Positions 7,777 through 15,692 of a DNA stretch of 31,897 nt are shown piece after piece. Under the pieces are notes generated by a model, which made no database searches, was not told where the DNA came from, and saw nothing but the letters and a program-made list of their open reading frames with translations. The stretch is taken from the NCBI GenBank assembly GCA_934256705.1, contig CAKQPF010000041.1, positions 1 through 31,897 of the forward strand, in the 5' to 3' direction. This DNA comes from an uncultured Prevotella sp. (GTDB lineage: Bacteria > Bacteroidota > Bacteroidia > Bacteroidales > Bacteroidaceae). Both the position numbers and the translations under genes were made by a program. Within the stretch, counting starts at the first letter, position 1; each line of letters begins with the position of its first letter.

Positions 7777-8484
7777 ATGAACAAGACAGTATTCGTGACT
7801 GGTGCCAACAAGGGCATCGGATTTGGAATAAGCAAATATCTCGGTCTCAGCGGTTGGGACGTGATCATAGGCGCTCGCAATAAGGAACGTGCCGATGCGG
7901 CTGTCAGCGAACTGAAATCGCTTGGCGTGAATGTAATAGGATGGGTCTATGTGAATCTCAAGGACCTTGACAGCATTTCCCGTGCGGCTAAAGAGATAGA
8001 AGACAAATATACATCACTCTCCCTCCTCGTGAACAATGCCGGTATTCCCGGCGATATGGCTGTGACAAGTTGGGAGACACAGATGAAGGATGTCAAGGAA
8101 ACGGCAGACGTAAACTATTACGGCACCTTGGCAATCACGCAGGCTCTGCTGCCTGTCTTAAAGGCAAACAAGGGAAGAATCGCCAATATCACCGTGCCGA
8201 GCGAGATAAGCCCTTACTGGCATCCGCTGGCATACGTAGCAAGCAAGGCTGCACAGAATGCCATGATGGGAGTGATGGCCATGGAATTCCAGCAGAACAA
8301 TGTGCCGGTGGAGATATTCAGCGTCCACCCTGGTCCTACGACAACTGACCTGAACGGCAATATGTCCATGCCAGGCTTCCACGACATCGACACTGTGGGC
8401 AAATCATTTGCCGAACTCATCAATGACGACAAGGCGCACAATGGCGAGTTCATCGAGCTTTATCCTATCGTGAAAGAGGACTAA
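7777..8484 (+). CDS. short-chain dehydrogenase, carbonyl-reductase-like
   Basis: From the ATG at 7777 the SDR has 235 residues. The cofactor motif T8-G-A-N-K-G-I-G15 is the variant found in carbonyl reductase-like SDRs. N-N-A-G-I-P-G follows near residue 85-90, and the active-site segment has V-P-S-E-I-S-P-Y-W then Y-V-A-S-K near 150-160. G-A-R-N-K-E-R after the second strand suggests NADP. The substrate is unknown; relatives reduce carbonyls, quinones or aldehydes. It is the first gene of a plus-strand operon with the YfcE-like gene 18 bp downstream and the NlpE-like gene after that. The ORF is open upstream to a TTG at 7747, but that codon lies inside the -7 box. Confidence 0.87.
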   Translation: MNKTVFVTGANKGIGFGISKYLGLSGWDVIIGARNKERADAAVSELKSLGVNVIGWVYVNLKDLDSISRAAKEIEDKYTSLSLLVNNAGIPGDMAVTSWETQMKDVKETADVNYYGTLAITQALLPVLKANKGRIANITVPSEISPYWHPLAYVASKAAQNAMMGVMAMEFQQNNVPVEIFSVHPGPTTTDLNGNMSMPGFHDIDTVGKSFAELINDDKAHNGEFIELYPIVKED

Positions 8485-8502
8485 CCAGCAGGAACATTGC
8501 AG

Positions 8503-9054
8503 ATGAAATACCTGATAGTTTCAGACATACACGGTTCGCTGCCGAGACTTGAGAAAGTAATCCGATTCTTCCATGCCAACGGTTACGACATGATGGTAAT
8601 CCTGGGCGACATCGCAAACTACGGTCCGAGAAACGGATTGCCGGAAGGAATCGATGCAATGGGAGTGGCTGAAAGCCTCAATGCCTTGGCTGACAGAATC
8701 GTGGCAGTGCGTGGCAACTGCGATTCGGAGGTCGACCAGATGTTGCTCAAGTTTCCTTGCATGAGCGGTTACAACATACTTGTGGCAGAGGGAAAACGCA
8801 TTTTCCTTACCCACGGACATAAATACAACGAGGAAAAACGGACTCCTTTAGGCATAGATGCCCTCTTCTATGGACACACGCATCTATGGAAACTGGAGAG
8901 AAATGCGGACGGAATACTCGTCTGCAACACCGGAAGCATCACATTCCCGAAGGGTGGCAATGTCCCCACATTCGCCACAATAGAAGAAGACCTGACGGTA
9001 AATGTCAGAGACCTCGACGGAAACGTCCTGCAATCTGACAATTTATTTACTTAA
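8503..9054 (+). CDS. YfcE/MJ0936-type metallophosphodiesterase
   Basis: From the ATG at 8503 the protein has 183 residues, the length of E. coli YfcE (184). The calcineurin-like metal site is complete: S-D8-I-H10-G-S, L-G-D-I-A-N-Y-G near 45, R-G-N-C-D near 75, T-H-G-H-K near 105 and Y-G-H-T-H near 125. G-N-C-D instead of G-N-H-D is usual in this group. Members hydrolyse phosphodiester model substrates with Mn2+; the natural substrate is unknown. The frame extends to a TTG at 8497, but the ATG six bases later fits the family start M-K-Y-L-I-V-S-D. It is the second gene of a three-gene operon. Confidence 0.9.
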   Translation: MKYLIVSDIHGSLPRLEKVIRFFHANGYDMMVILGDIANYGPRNGLPEGIDAMGVAESLNALADRIVAVRGNCDSEVDQMLLKFPCMSGYNILVAEGKRIFLTHGHKYNEEKRTPLGIDALFYGHTHLWKLERNADGILVCNTGSITFPKGGNVPTFATIEEDLTVNVRDLDGNVLQSDNLFT

Positions 9055-9066
9055 ACATCAATAATT

Positions 9067-9519
9067 ATGAAAAAGAGAATCATGTTTTTAGCAGTCGCAG
9101 CCGTAGCACTCATGGCATCTTGCGGAGACAAGAAGACTGCACAGAATGAAGTAAATGCAGATAGCATCAGCGTGGCAGACACCACCATGTCAGCACTTGA
9201 CCTCACTGCAGTGGCTGGTACCTATGAGGGAACACTGCCAGCTGCTGACTGCCCGGGATTCAAGACAGTCATCACCATCAATGCCGACAGCACCTATCAG
9301 ATGCAGCAGGATGCCATCGACCGCAAGGACGGACACGATGAGGCAAGTGGCATATTGGAGATAAAGGACGACAATCTCCTTGTGCTGGTGCGCCCTTCAA
9401 GTGGTGACCGCACTTACATCAAGGTGAAGGATGCCGACAGCATCGTCTTGACAGACTCCGTAGGCAATGAGCCAGAAGGAGAAATTGCCAAACTCTATGT
9501 GCTGACAAGGAAGAAGTAG
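9067..9519 (+). CDS. NlpE N-terminal domain lipoprotein
   Basis: A 150-residue lipoprotein with a type II signal peptide: M-K-K-R, a hydrophobic core, and the lipobox L-M-A-S-C19-G, so Cys19 would be lipidated. A spacer rich in Ser, Asp and Ala leads to a single small beta-barrel domain with G-T-Y-E-G-T-L-P-A-A-D-C-P-G near 47-60 and repeated beta strands. This is the NlpE N-terminal (DUF4377/NlpE_N-like) pattern; in E. coli NlpE that domain senses envelope stress and copper. The usual C-x-x-C in the G-T-L-P-C-A-D-C-P segment is reduced here to a single Cys. It is the last gene of the operon and is followed directly by an inverted repeat. Confidence 0.82.
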   Translation: MKKRIMFLAVAAVALMASCGDKKTAQNEVNADSISVADTTMSALDLTAVAGTYEGTLPAADCPGFKTVITINADSTYQMQQDAIDRKDGHDEASGILEIKDDNLLVLVRPSSGDRTYIKVKDADSIVLTDSVGNEPEGEIAKLYVLTRKK

Positions 9520-9520
9520 T

Positions 9521-9629
9521 TGGCTTGTGGTTTTGTTGTTTAGTTGGCTTGTTGGCTTGTTGGCAGTCAAACCGCAAGCGGACTCTGCAACCAACTAAAC
9601 AACTAAACAACAAAACAACAAAACAACAA
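9521..9629. repeat. long GT/CA inverted repeat, family A, copy 1
   Basis: The left arm is built from words such as GGCTTGTTGG and TTTTGTTGTTT, the right arm from AACAACAAAAC and CCAACTAAAC. The best core is 13 bp (9535-9547 with 9591-9603), and the remaining words can pair in several registers. The loop begins GGCAGTCAAAC and ends ACTCTGCAACC and is shared almost exactly with copy 2. The repeat fills the whole gap between the convergent nlpE-like and terC-like genes, so it probably acts as a two-way transcription terminator. Confidence 0.85.
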
Positions 9630-9637
9630 ACCCACAT

Positions 9638-10621
9638 CTAACCCTTCTTAGGAAGCACCACCGAAGCACCGATGCTGACGAGCAATACGAGAATGATGAA
9701 TATCAGCGAACTGACAGCGTCTATCTCGAAGATATCATGTATCAGCATCTTCACACCGATGAACACCAACAGCACACTTACGCCCACCTTCAGATAGCGG
9801 AACTTGTCGGCTATCGCTGACAGGAGAAAGAACAGAGCTCGCAAGCCGAGGATGGCGAAGATATTGGAGAAGAACACCACGAACGGGTCGAGCGAAACAG
9901 AGAATACCGCCGGGATGCTGTCGAAGGCAAATATCAAGTCGCAGAACTCGATGAACACCACAGTCATCACCAAAGGTCCCAGATGAAGGCGTCTTTGCAT
10001 GAACTTCACCACGGGATGGTCGAGGGCATTGATTTCCTCACTCTTGTTTCTGTTCAGGAACATCTTTGCGCCACTATAGACCAGGAATCCTCCAAACACG
10101 AGCAATATCCATGCAAACCGGCTGATGAGAGCCGCGCCGGCAAAGATGAAGACAAAGCGAAGCACGATGGCTCCAAGGATTCCCCAGTTGAGCACATGCT
10201 GATAATCCTTCTTGTCCACTCCAAACGAACTGAATATCATCATCATCACGAAGAGATTATCCACCGAGAGCGTCTTCTCGATCAGATAGCCGGAGATGTA
10301 AGAGACGGTCATGTAGTGACGATATTGCTGTAGGCTCGCCTCATAGTCGTCAGGATCAAGCGTGAGATGGGAAGCATAGCGCGAAGCAATCAGTTTGAGG
10401 TCATCAAAGTTCTCTATGCCGTGCACCATGTCGCCGTGGAAATAGATGAACACGGCAAAGGCGAGAGCGAGAATGATCCACACTGCCGTCCATGATCCGG
10501 CTTCCTTGATGGAGACCACATGTGCTTTGCGGTCTATCACAAGCATATCCAATACGAGGATGGCGGCTATGAATATCACGAAGCCCACCAAAAACATTGA
10601 TTCAGTAAAAACGTGTTCCAT
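9638..10621 (-). CDS. TerC family integral membrane protein (Alx-like)
   Basis: A 327-residue protein with about nine membrane segments. TerC-family hallmarks are present: V-L-D25 in the first helix, E-K-T-L-S-V-D121-N-L-F-V near 115-125, and F-I-E225-F-C-D228-L-I-F-A-F-D234-S-I-P-A near 223-238. These acidic residues in membrane helices are the presumed metal site. The family includes Alx and MeeF, which export Mn2+, and TerC of tellurite resistance. A TerB-domain protein is encoded 11 kb away in this window, but no other ter genes are here. The gene stands alone, bracketed by two family-A inverted repeats, and has a -7 box at 10701-10708. Confidence 0.92.
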   Translation of the reverse strand: MEHVFTESMFLVGFVIFIAAILVLDMLVIDRKAHVVSIKEAGSWTAVWIILALAFAVFIYFHGDMVHGIENFDDLKLIASRYASHLTLDPDDYEASLQQYRHYMTVSYISGYLIEKTLSVDNLFVMMMIFSSFGVDKKDYQHVLNWGILGAIVLRFVFIFAGAALISRFAWILLVFGGFLVYSGAKMFLNRNKSEEINALDHPVVKFMQRRLHLGPLVMTVVFIEFCDLIFAFDSIPAVFSVSLDPFVVFFSNIFAILGLRALFFLLSAIADKFRYLKVGVSVLLVFIGVKMLIHDIFEIDAVSSLIFIILVLLVSIGASVVLPKKG

Positions 10622-10700
10622 TTTTTGATTATCTGCTTTTCTTTATATTATATACATTGATTTGATTATCGTATTCGTTTCTCTGACGGAAATTTTGACG

Positions 10701-10708
10701 CAAAATTA
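10701..10708 (-). promoter_or_regulatory. -7 promoter box for the TerC-family gene
   Basis: On the minus strand the sequence reads TAATTTTG, an exact -7 match, 79 bp upstream of the start codon at 10621. No clear TTG lies at the usual distance. Confidence 0.5.
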
Positions 10709-10800
10709 GGAATAATATCCGAAATAGCGATGAATTGACGTACTGCGTTAAATGTATTTAACTTGAAAGGCAGAAATGTAACACGTTTGTAATATCGGGG

Positions 10801-10903
10801 TGTTGTTTTGTTGTCTGGTTGGCAGTCAAACTTCAAGCGAACTCTGCAACCAACTAAACCACAAAACAACAAAACGACAAGACAACTAAACCACAAAACA
10901 ATC
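10801..10903. repeat. long GT/CA inverted repeat, family A, copy 2
   Basis: The left arm (10801-10822, TTGTTTTGTTGTCTGGTTGG) pairs in several registers with a longer right arm rich in AACCACAAAACAAC. The loop (GGCAGTCAAAC ... ACTCTGCAACC, 10821-10851) differs from that of copy 1 at only four of 31 positions. Unlike the other family-A copies it does not separate convergent genes; it ends exactly at the sbcD start codon and so forms the sbcD leader. There is therefore no Shine-Dalgarno before sbcD. Confidence 0.85.
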
Positions 10904-12154
10904 ATGAAATTATTAACCACAAGCGATTGGCATATAGGTAACCTTTTTCATGGAAATGACCGTCTGGAAGAACACAAGCATTTCCTGAATTGGCTTATTG
11001 ACAAGATAGATGAAGAGCGACCGGACGCATTGTTAGTGGCAGGAGACGTGTTTGACAACGGCAATCCATCTGCCAGTGCACAGTCTGCCTACTATGCCTT
11101 CATAGCAGATGCCACCCAACTCTGTCCTGATATGCAGATTATCATCACGGCAGGTAATCATGACTCTGCCAACAGACTTGAGGCTCCCCGGGCTTTGCTG
11201 ACGCGTCATAAGGTGGAGATACGTGGTATGGTGCATCGTACATGGAGACAAAGCGATGATGGAGGGAACTGGGTGATAGACTTTGACGACCTGATGATTC
11301 CCGTATATGATTATGATGGCAATCAGATTATAGTGTTGGCGGTGCCTTATCTCAGAAGCGATGTGATACAGAATGTATGCTACTCGCAAGGAGTTAATGC
11401 GTTTCTGCGCGAACTGACAAGTAAGGCTCATGAGAAATATCCAGGCAAGCCGCTCGTGATGATGGCTCACATGTATGCCAAGGGAGCAAACATTGCACCG
11501 AAGGACGCAAGCGAGAAAATCGTGATAGGCGGACAGGAAGAGGTGAACATGGAAGGATGGGCAGACCATCCTGACTACTTGACCTGCGGTCATATCCACA
11601 AGCGTCAGCATATATGGAGCACAGATTGGGCGCGTTATACCGGCAGCGTCCTCCCTATGTCGTTTGCAGAGATTGACTATAAGCACGGTATAGACATCGT
11701 GGATATAGATTCCAGCGGCAAGGTCAGTGTGCAATTCCTCGAATATGAACCTCAGCACAAGCTCCTCATCCTGCCAGAAGACGATGTGGCACTGACACCA
11801 AAGAAACTGCAGAAACTGATAAATGAAAAGCTTGACGACAGAGTGGACGGAAAGCTTGATGATGATTTCGTCTATCTCGTGCTGAAGATAAAACTGGAAA
11901 AAGTAAGCAATGATGACATCAAGGAACTGGAAGACCTGATAGACAAGAAGAATGCGGTGCTTTGCAAGATACAGAAGATTATCCCCGCAATAGACCTCTC
12001 GACCATTAGCGGCAACCAGCAGATACATAGCATTGAGGACATCCTCGACCGCGACCCTATCGACACGCTGAAAGAGGCTTTCGCTGTAAGGAACAACAAG
12101 GCTATGAGTGAGCATCAGGAAAATATGCTCCGCAATCTGTTGACTTCAATCTAA
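10904..12154 (+). CDS. sbcD: exonuclease SbcCD subunit D
   Basis: From the ATG at 10904 the protein has 416 residues, a normal SbcD length. The frame is open to a TTG at 10808, but that stretch is repeat DNA and the conserved start is M-K-L-L-T-T-S-D8-W-H10. The Mn2+ phosphoesterase motifs are complete: D-W-H-I-G-N, A-G-D48-V-F-D, T-A-G-N85-H86-D, the M-M-A-H-M segment and C-G-H-I-H-K-R. Y-T-G-S-V-L-P-M-S-F is the SbcD cap motif. With SbcC it forms the Mre11-Rad50-type complex that cuts hairpins and DNA ends at stalled forks. sbcC starts 14 bp downstream. Confidence 0.97.
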   Translation: MKLLTTSDWHIGNLFHGNDRLEEHKHFLNWLIDKIDEERPDALLVAGDVFDNGNPSASAQSAYYAFIADATQLCPDMQIIITAGNHDSANRLEAPRALLTRHKVEIRGMVHRTWRQSDDGGNWVIDFDDLMIPVYDYDGNQIIVLAVPYLRSDVIQNVCYSQGVNAFLRELTSKAHEKYPGKPLVMMAHMYAKGANIAPKDASEKIVIGGQEEVNMEGWADHPDYLTCGHIHKRQHIWSTDWARYTGSVLPMSFAEIDYKHGIDIVDIDSSGKVSVQFLEYEPQHKLLILPEDDVALTPKKLQKLINEKLDDRVDGKLDDDFVYLVLKIKLEKVSNDDIKELEDLIDKKNAVLCKIQKIIPAIDLSTISGNQQIHSIEDILDRDPIDTLKEAFAVRNNKAMSEHQENMLRNLLTSI

Positions 12155-12168
12155 AATAAGAGAAACGT

Positions 12169-15100
12169 ATGAAATTCATTAAGCTTGAAATACTCAATCT
12201 TGCTTCGCTCGACCGCCAAGACGGAGAAATAATCAGTTTTGAGGAAGGAGCATTGGGCGACAGCACCATCTTCAGCATCGTAGGTCCTACAGGTAGCGGT
12301 AAGTCAACTATCCTTGATGCCATCTGTCTGGCGCTCTACAACCGCGCTCCACGCTATCCCCGCAAGAAGGGCGACCGTAACCAGAACATTGAGATATACG
12401 GGGAACCGGAGGACGGAGAGAAGAACAGACTTGCCCCAACAGACTCACGCAATATTCTTACACGAGGCAAGAAAGAGGGCTACAGCAAGTTGACATTCCT
12501 TGCCAACAACGGAAACGTATATAGAGCGGAATGGTATGTCCACAAGAAAGTCAAGAAATATGATGAAGCCATAACATCGCTCTACAAACTTACGACGACA
12601 GACGGAATCCCTTCTGAGGAAACTGCAGAATGGAACGAACTCCCGAAAATTATCGGATTGGACTATGAACAGTTTCTCCGAACCGTTCTCATTGCACAGG
12701 GTTCATTTGCCAATTTCCTCACTGCCAAGGAGAACGAACGCTATGAACTGCTCGAAAAGCTCATCGGTTGTGAAGAGCTTTACACTGACATTGCCTCAAA
12801 AATAAAGCAGAAGAAGGATGAAGTCTCAAAAGCCTATGAACTGATCTCCGCCAATTTCTCTGCCCAGGAAAAGGATATTATCCCGGAAGAGGAACTGTCT
12901 GTCCTTACTCTTCGCATCAGCGAACTTGAAGAGCAGGAGAAGAAGGCGAAGGAAGAAATAGGCAAGATAACGGAATTGCTGAACTGGTACTCCACTGATG
13001 AGAAATTTTCAGAGAAAATTGCAAAGTATGAAGTTGAGTTCAATTCTGCAAAGAGCAGACTTGATACCATGAAAGACCAGGCAGAACGCCTTTCGCTCCA
13101 TGATGCTACGCTCCCCGCAGTGGCTTTATTAAAGGACATAAAGACTGCAGAAAGCAAAATCGTGGAATGCAATAAGAATCTGTCCAAACTCAAAATGGAC
13201 ATCGAGAACAAGGAAAAACAGATCAGAATAGAAACTTCCAAACTCGAAAATCTCACGCAAGCCCTGCTGAAAGCAAAGGAAGAAATCGAGCTGCAGAAAC
13301 CGCACATCAACAAGGCACGCAAGATAAAAGTGGAGATTGACACTGCAAAAAGGAATGCCGACGAGAAGAAACGGACTTTAGCCGAAGCTGAAAATGCCGA
13401 TAAGAAAGCGAAAAAGGAACTCAATGACAATGAAAATGCAATAAGGAAAACAAAGGAAGAACTTCAGATTGTCAGTCAGAAACGTGCCACCATCGTAGAG
13501 AATTTCGATTCACGCACCAAGGAACTAAAGGAAAAACTCAGCAAGTCTGTAACTTTGTACGATGAAGAGTATGCAAAACTCGAAAGCAAGGATGCCAACA
13601 AGCTTCAGGAAGCAAAGACCAAAAGCGAAAAGATGCTGAATGACATCAAGGAGGCCATCCGCATCCAGAGTGAACTAAAAGAGAAACGTGAAGTCATCGA
13701 ACACAATACCAATGATATAAAAGGTTTGGTCAACAGCAATGACGATATCAACGAACGACTGAAAACCTTTGACATTGAAGCGTTGGAGAAAGAATATGAC
13801 ACCATTTCCCAGTCATACACTCTGATGACAAGCGAGAATTGGGAAAAACATCGCAATGACCTCGTGGAGGGAGAGCCATGCCCTCTATGCGGTTCCACCC
13901 AGCATCCATTCCATAGCAAAGAGAATGTCTTACCGGTAATTGATAATCTGAAAGAACTCGTAGATTCGAAAAGGCAGAATCTTGAAGCCAAAAGAAAGGA
14001 GAAACAGAACCTTACCGAGAGCCTCAGCAAGAACCTCGGAAAACTGGATGGCATGAAGACAGTCTTGGACGAGGCGGAGAAAAAGTGCGCTAAACTCAAA
14101 GAGACATGGAGCAATATTCACGATTCCTATACCGTCTGGCCAGAAGATGTCACATTGCTGCAAGATATAGAAAAGGACATTACCGAAGAGACAAACCGTG
14201 CTACGCAGGCTCTCAAAGACTATAATGCCCTTTCAAAGAAGGTCGATAGACTTCGCAAGGACAAAGAGGCGGCAGAAAAGGCGGTGCAATGCTTTGCTGA
14301 CGAATCTCTCAAAAGGAAGCAGGATGCCGAAAAGAAAGTGCAGGAAGCAACCACTGCACTCGCTAAAGAGACTGGAAAGACTGAGAATCTCGTCAATCAG
14401 AGCAAGGAGAAATCACAGGCTTTGCATCTTGCTTATGAGGCATACAGGCAAGCAACGAAGGAAGTCAAGGACAAGTCTGAAGCTCTGAAGATGGAGATAG
14501 GGGATAAGGATCCCGATGATTACGAGCGTAGTCTCAACAAGGCGAAGGATGATGCTGATAATTCTGTCAAGGCAAAGAACAATGCTATCAGCATTCTCCG
14601 TGAGGAATTGAAAGGACTGCAAGGCAAAGACTCTACAGTCAAGGAGCAATTAGACAGTGAAAAGGAGAAACTTTCTTCGGCAAGCCAATCGCTTGAAGAC
14701 TGGCTATCAGACTATAACAGCGAGAAAGAAGGTCAAAGGCTTACCGATGAAACTATTTCAATGATATACTCTGCCACAGATGATTGGGAAGGAATCAGAT
14801 TGCAACTGAAAGGTCTTGGCGATGCATTGACAAAAGCCGAAACAACTCTCACCAACGAGAAGACGGCTTGCCAGGAACATCAGACCAAAAAGCCAGAACG
14901 ATCCAAGGATGCGTTGACACGGAGAAAGGCAGAACTGTCGGAAATGACATACACGGAACTCGTGGATGCCAAAGCTCGCCTGCAGAGACATAATACAGCT
15001 AAACAGCAGATGGGCAATATGTTTGAGCAGAAGCAGGAGGCTGAAATCCTCAAAAAGGAATGGGAAGAAATCACTGATGCCATTGGCAGTGATGGAAAGA

Positions 15101-15558
15101 CACTTCGAAAGATAGCTCAATGCTACACGCTGCGTTTCCTCATTGAGCATGCCAACGTGGAGATTCGAAAGTTCAACAGCCGTTATGAACTTCAGCAGGT
15201 GAAGAATTCTCTCGGCATACGCGTCATAGACCACGACCGCGCTGACGACATCAGAGATACCACATCCCTCTCTGGAGGCGAGACTTTCATCGTCTCACTT
15301 GGGCTCGCTCTCGGTCTTTCAGCCCTTTCCTCACGAAACATTTCATTCGAGAATCTGTTTATAGATGAAGGATTTGGTACGCTTGACCCTGACACTCTTG
15401 CCACAGTCATTGACTCATTGGCTATGCTTCAGTCGTCGCAAGGAAAGAAAGTCGGCGTAATCAGCCACACCGACACAATGTACGAGCGAATAACCACTCA
15501 GATACGAATCATCAAGAATGGCAACTCGGGCAGCAGCCATATAGAGATTTATCCTTGA
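12169..15558 (+). CDS. sbcC: exonuclease SbcCD subunit C (SMC-like ATPase)
   Basis: A 1129-residue Rad50-type ATPase. The N-terminal head has Walker A G39-P-T-G-S-G-K-S-T47 and the Q-G-S-F-A-N-F-L Q-loop near 180. A long Lys/Glu-rich coiled coil follows (about 200-560 and 590-960) with the zinc hook C571-P-L-C574 at its apex. The C-terminal head holds the signature S-L-S-G-G-E at 1033-1038 and Walker B L-F-I-D1066-E1067-G-F-G-T-L-D, then an S-H-T-D switch. ATP binding and hydrolysis gate the SbcD nuclease. Size and domain order are standard, and the gene is clearly intact. The stop is followed directly by a family-A inverted repeat. Confidence 0.97.
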   Translation: MKFIKLEILNLASLDRQDGEIISFEEGALGDSTIFSIVGPTGSGKSTILDAICLALYNRAPRYPRKKGDRNQNIEIYGEPEDGEKNRLAPTDSRNILTRGKKEGYSKLTFLANNGNVYRAEWYVHKKVKKYDEAITSLYKLTTTDGIPSEETAEWNELPKIIGLDYEQFLRTVLIAQGSFANFLTAKENERYELLEKLIGCEELYTDIASKIKQKKDEVSKAYELISANFSAQEKDIIPEEELSVLTLRISELEEQEKKAKEEIGKITELLNWYSTDEKFSEKIAKYEVEFNSAKSRLDTMKDQAERLSLHDATLPAVALLKDIKTAESKIVECNKNLSKLKMDIENKEKQIRIETSKLENLTQALLKAKEEIELQKPHINKARKIKVEIDTAKRNADEKKRTLAEAENADKKAKKELNDNENAIRKTKEELQIVSQKRATIVENFDSRTKELKEKLSKSVTLYDEEYAKLESKDANKLQEAKTKSEKMLNDIKEAIRIQSELKEKREVIEHNTNDIKGLVNSNDDINERLKTFDIEALEKEYDTISQSYTLMTSENWEKHRNDLVEGEPCPLCGSTQHPFHSKENVLPVIDNLKELVDSKRQNLEAKRKEKQNLTESLSKNLGKLDGMKTVLDEAEKKCAKLKETWSNIHDSYTVWPEDVTLLQDIEKDITEETNRATQALKDYNALSKKVDRLRKDKEAAEKAVQCFADESLKRKQDAEKKVQEATTALAKETGKTENLVNQSKEKSQALHLAYEAYRQATKEVKDKSEALKMEIGDKDPDDYERSLNKAKDDADNSVKAKNNAISILREELKGLQGKDSTVKEQLDSEKEKLSSASQSLEDWLSDYNSEKEGQRLTDETISMIYSATDDWEGIRLQLKGLGDALTKAETTLTNEKTACQEHQTKKPERSKDALTRRKAELSEMTYTELVDAKARLQRHNTAKQQMGNMFEQKQEAEILKKEWEEITDAIGSDGKTLRKIAQCYTLRFLIEHANVEIRKFNSRYELQQVKNSLGIRVIDHDRADDIRDTTSLSGGETFIVSLGLALGLSALSSRNISFENLFIDEGFGTLDPDTLATVIDSLAMLQSSQGKKVGVISHTDTMYERITTQIRIIKNGNSGSSHIEIYP

Positions 15559-15561
15559 TTT

Positions 15562-15690
15562 TTGTGGTCTTGTTGTCTGGTTGTTTGGTTGCTGGTTGTT
15601 TTGTCGTTTGTATTATCTCCAGCAATACAGTCAATCAACAAGGCAACCAGACAACAAAACCACAAGACATCCAGACAACCAGACAACATA
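15562..15690. repeat. long GT/CA inverted repeat, family A, copy 3
   Basis: This is the longest copy. The left arm has TCTTGTTGTCTGGTTGTTTGG words, the right arm CAACCAGACAAC and AACAAAACCACAAGAC words. The apex is a tight stem, TGTATT (15609-15614) with AATACA (15624-15629). It fills the gap between sbcC (plus) and the susD-like gene (minus), which converge. The loop CAATACAGTCAA is related to that of copy 4 at 30 kb. Confidence 0.85.
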
Positions 15691-15692
15691 CA

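Noticed and set aside
9638..10621. Tellurite-resistance (ter) operon
   Set aside because: Only a TerC-family gene is here, without terZ, terD or terE neighbours; the TerB domain in the window is part of a DjlA-like co-chaperone 11 kb away.
10808..10903. Longer N-terminus for SbcD
   Set aside because: It starts at TTG and translates the inverted repeat; the conserved SbcD start is the ATG at 10904.
11033..12115. 360-residue minus-strand open frame
   Set aside because: It is entirely antisense to sbcD, whose motifs are complete; composition (many His, Ile, Tyr) is that of a shadow frame.
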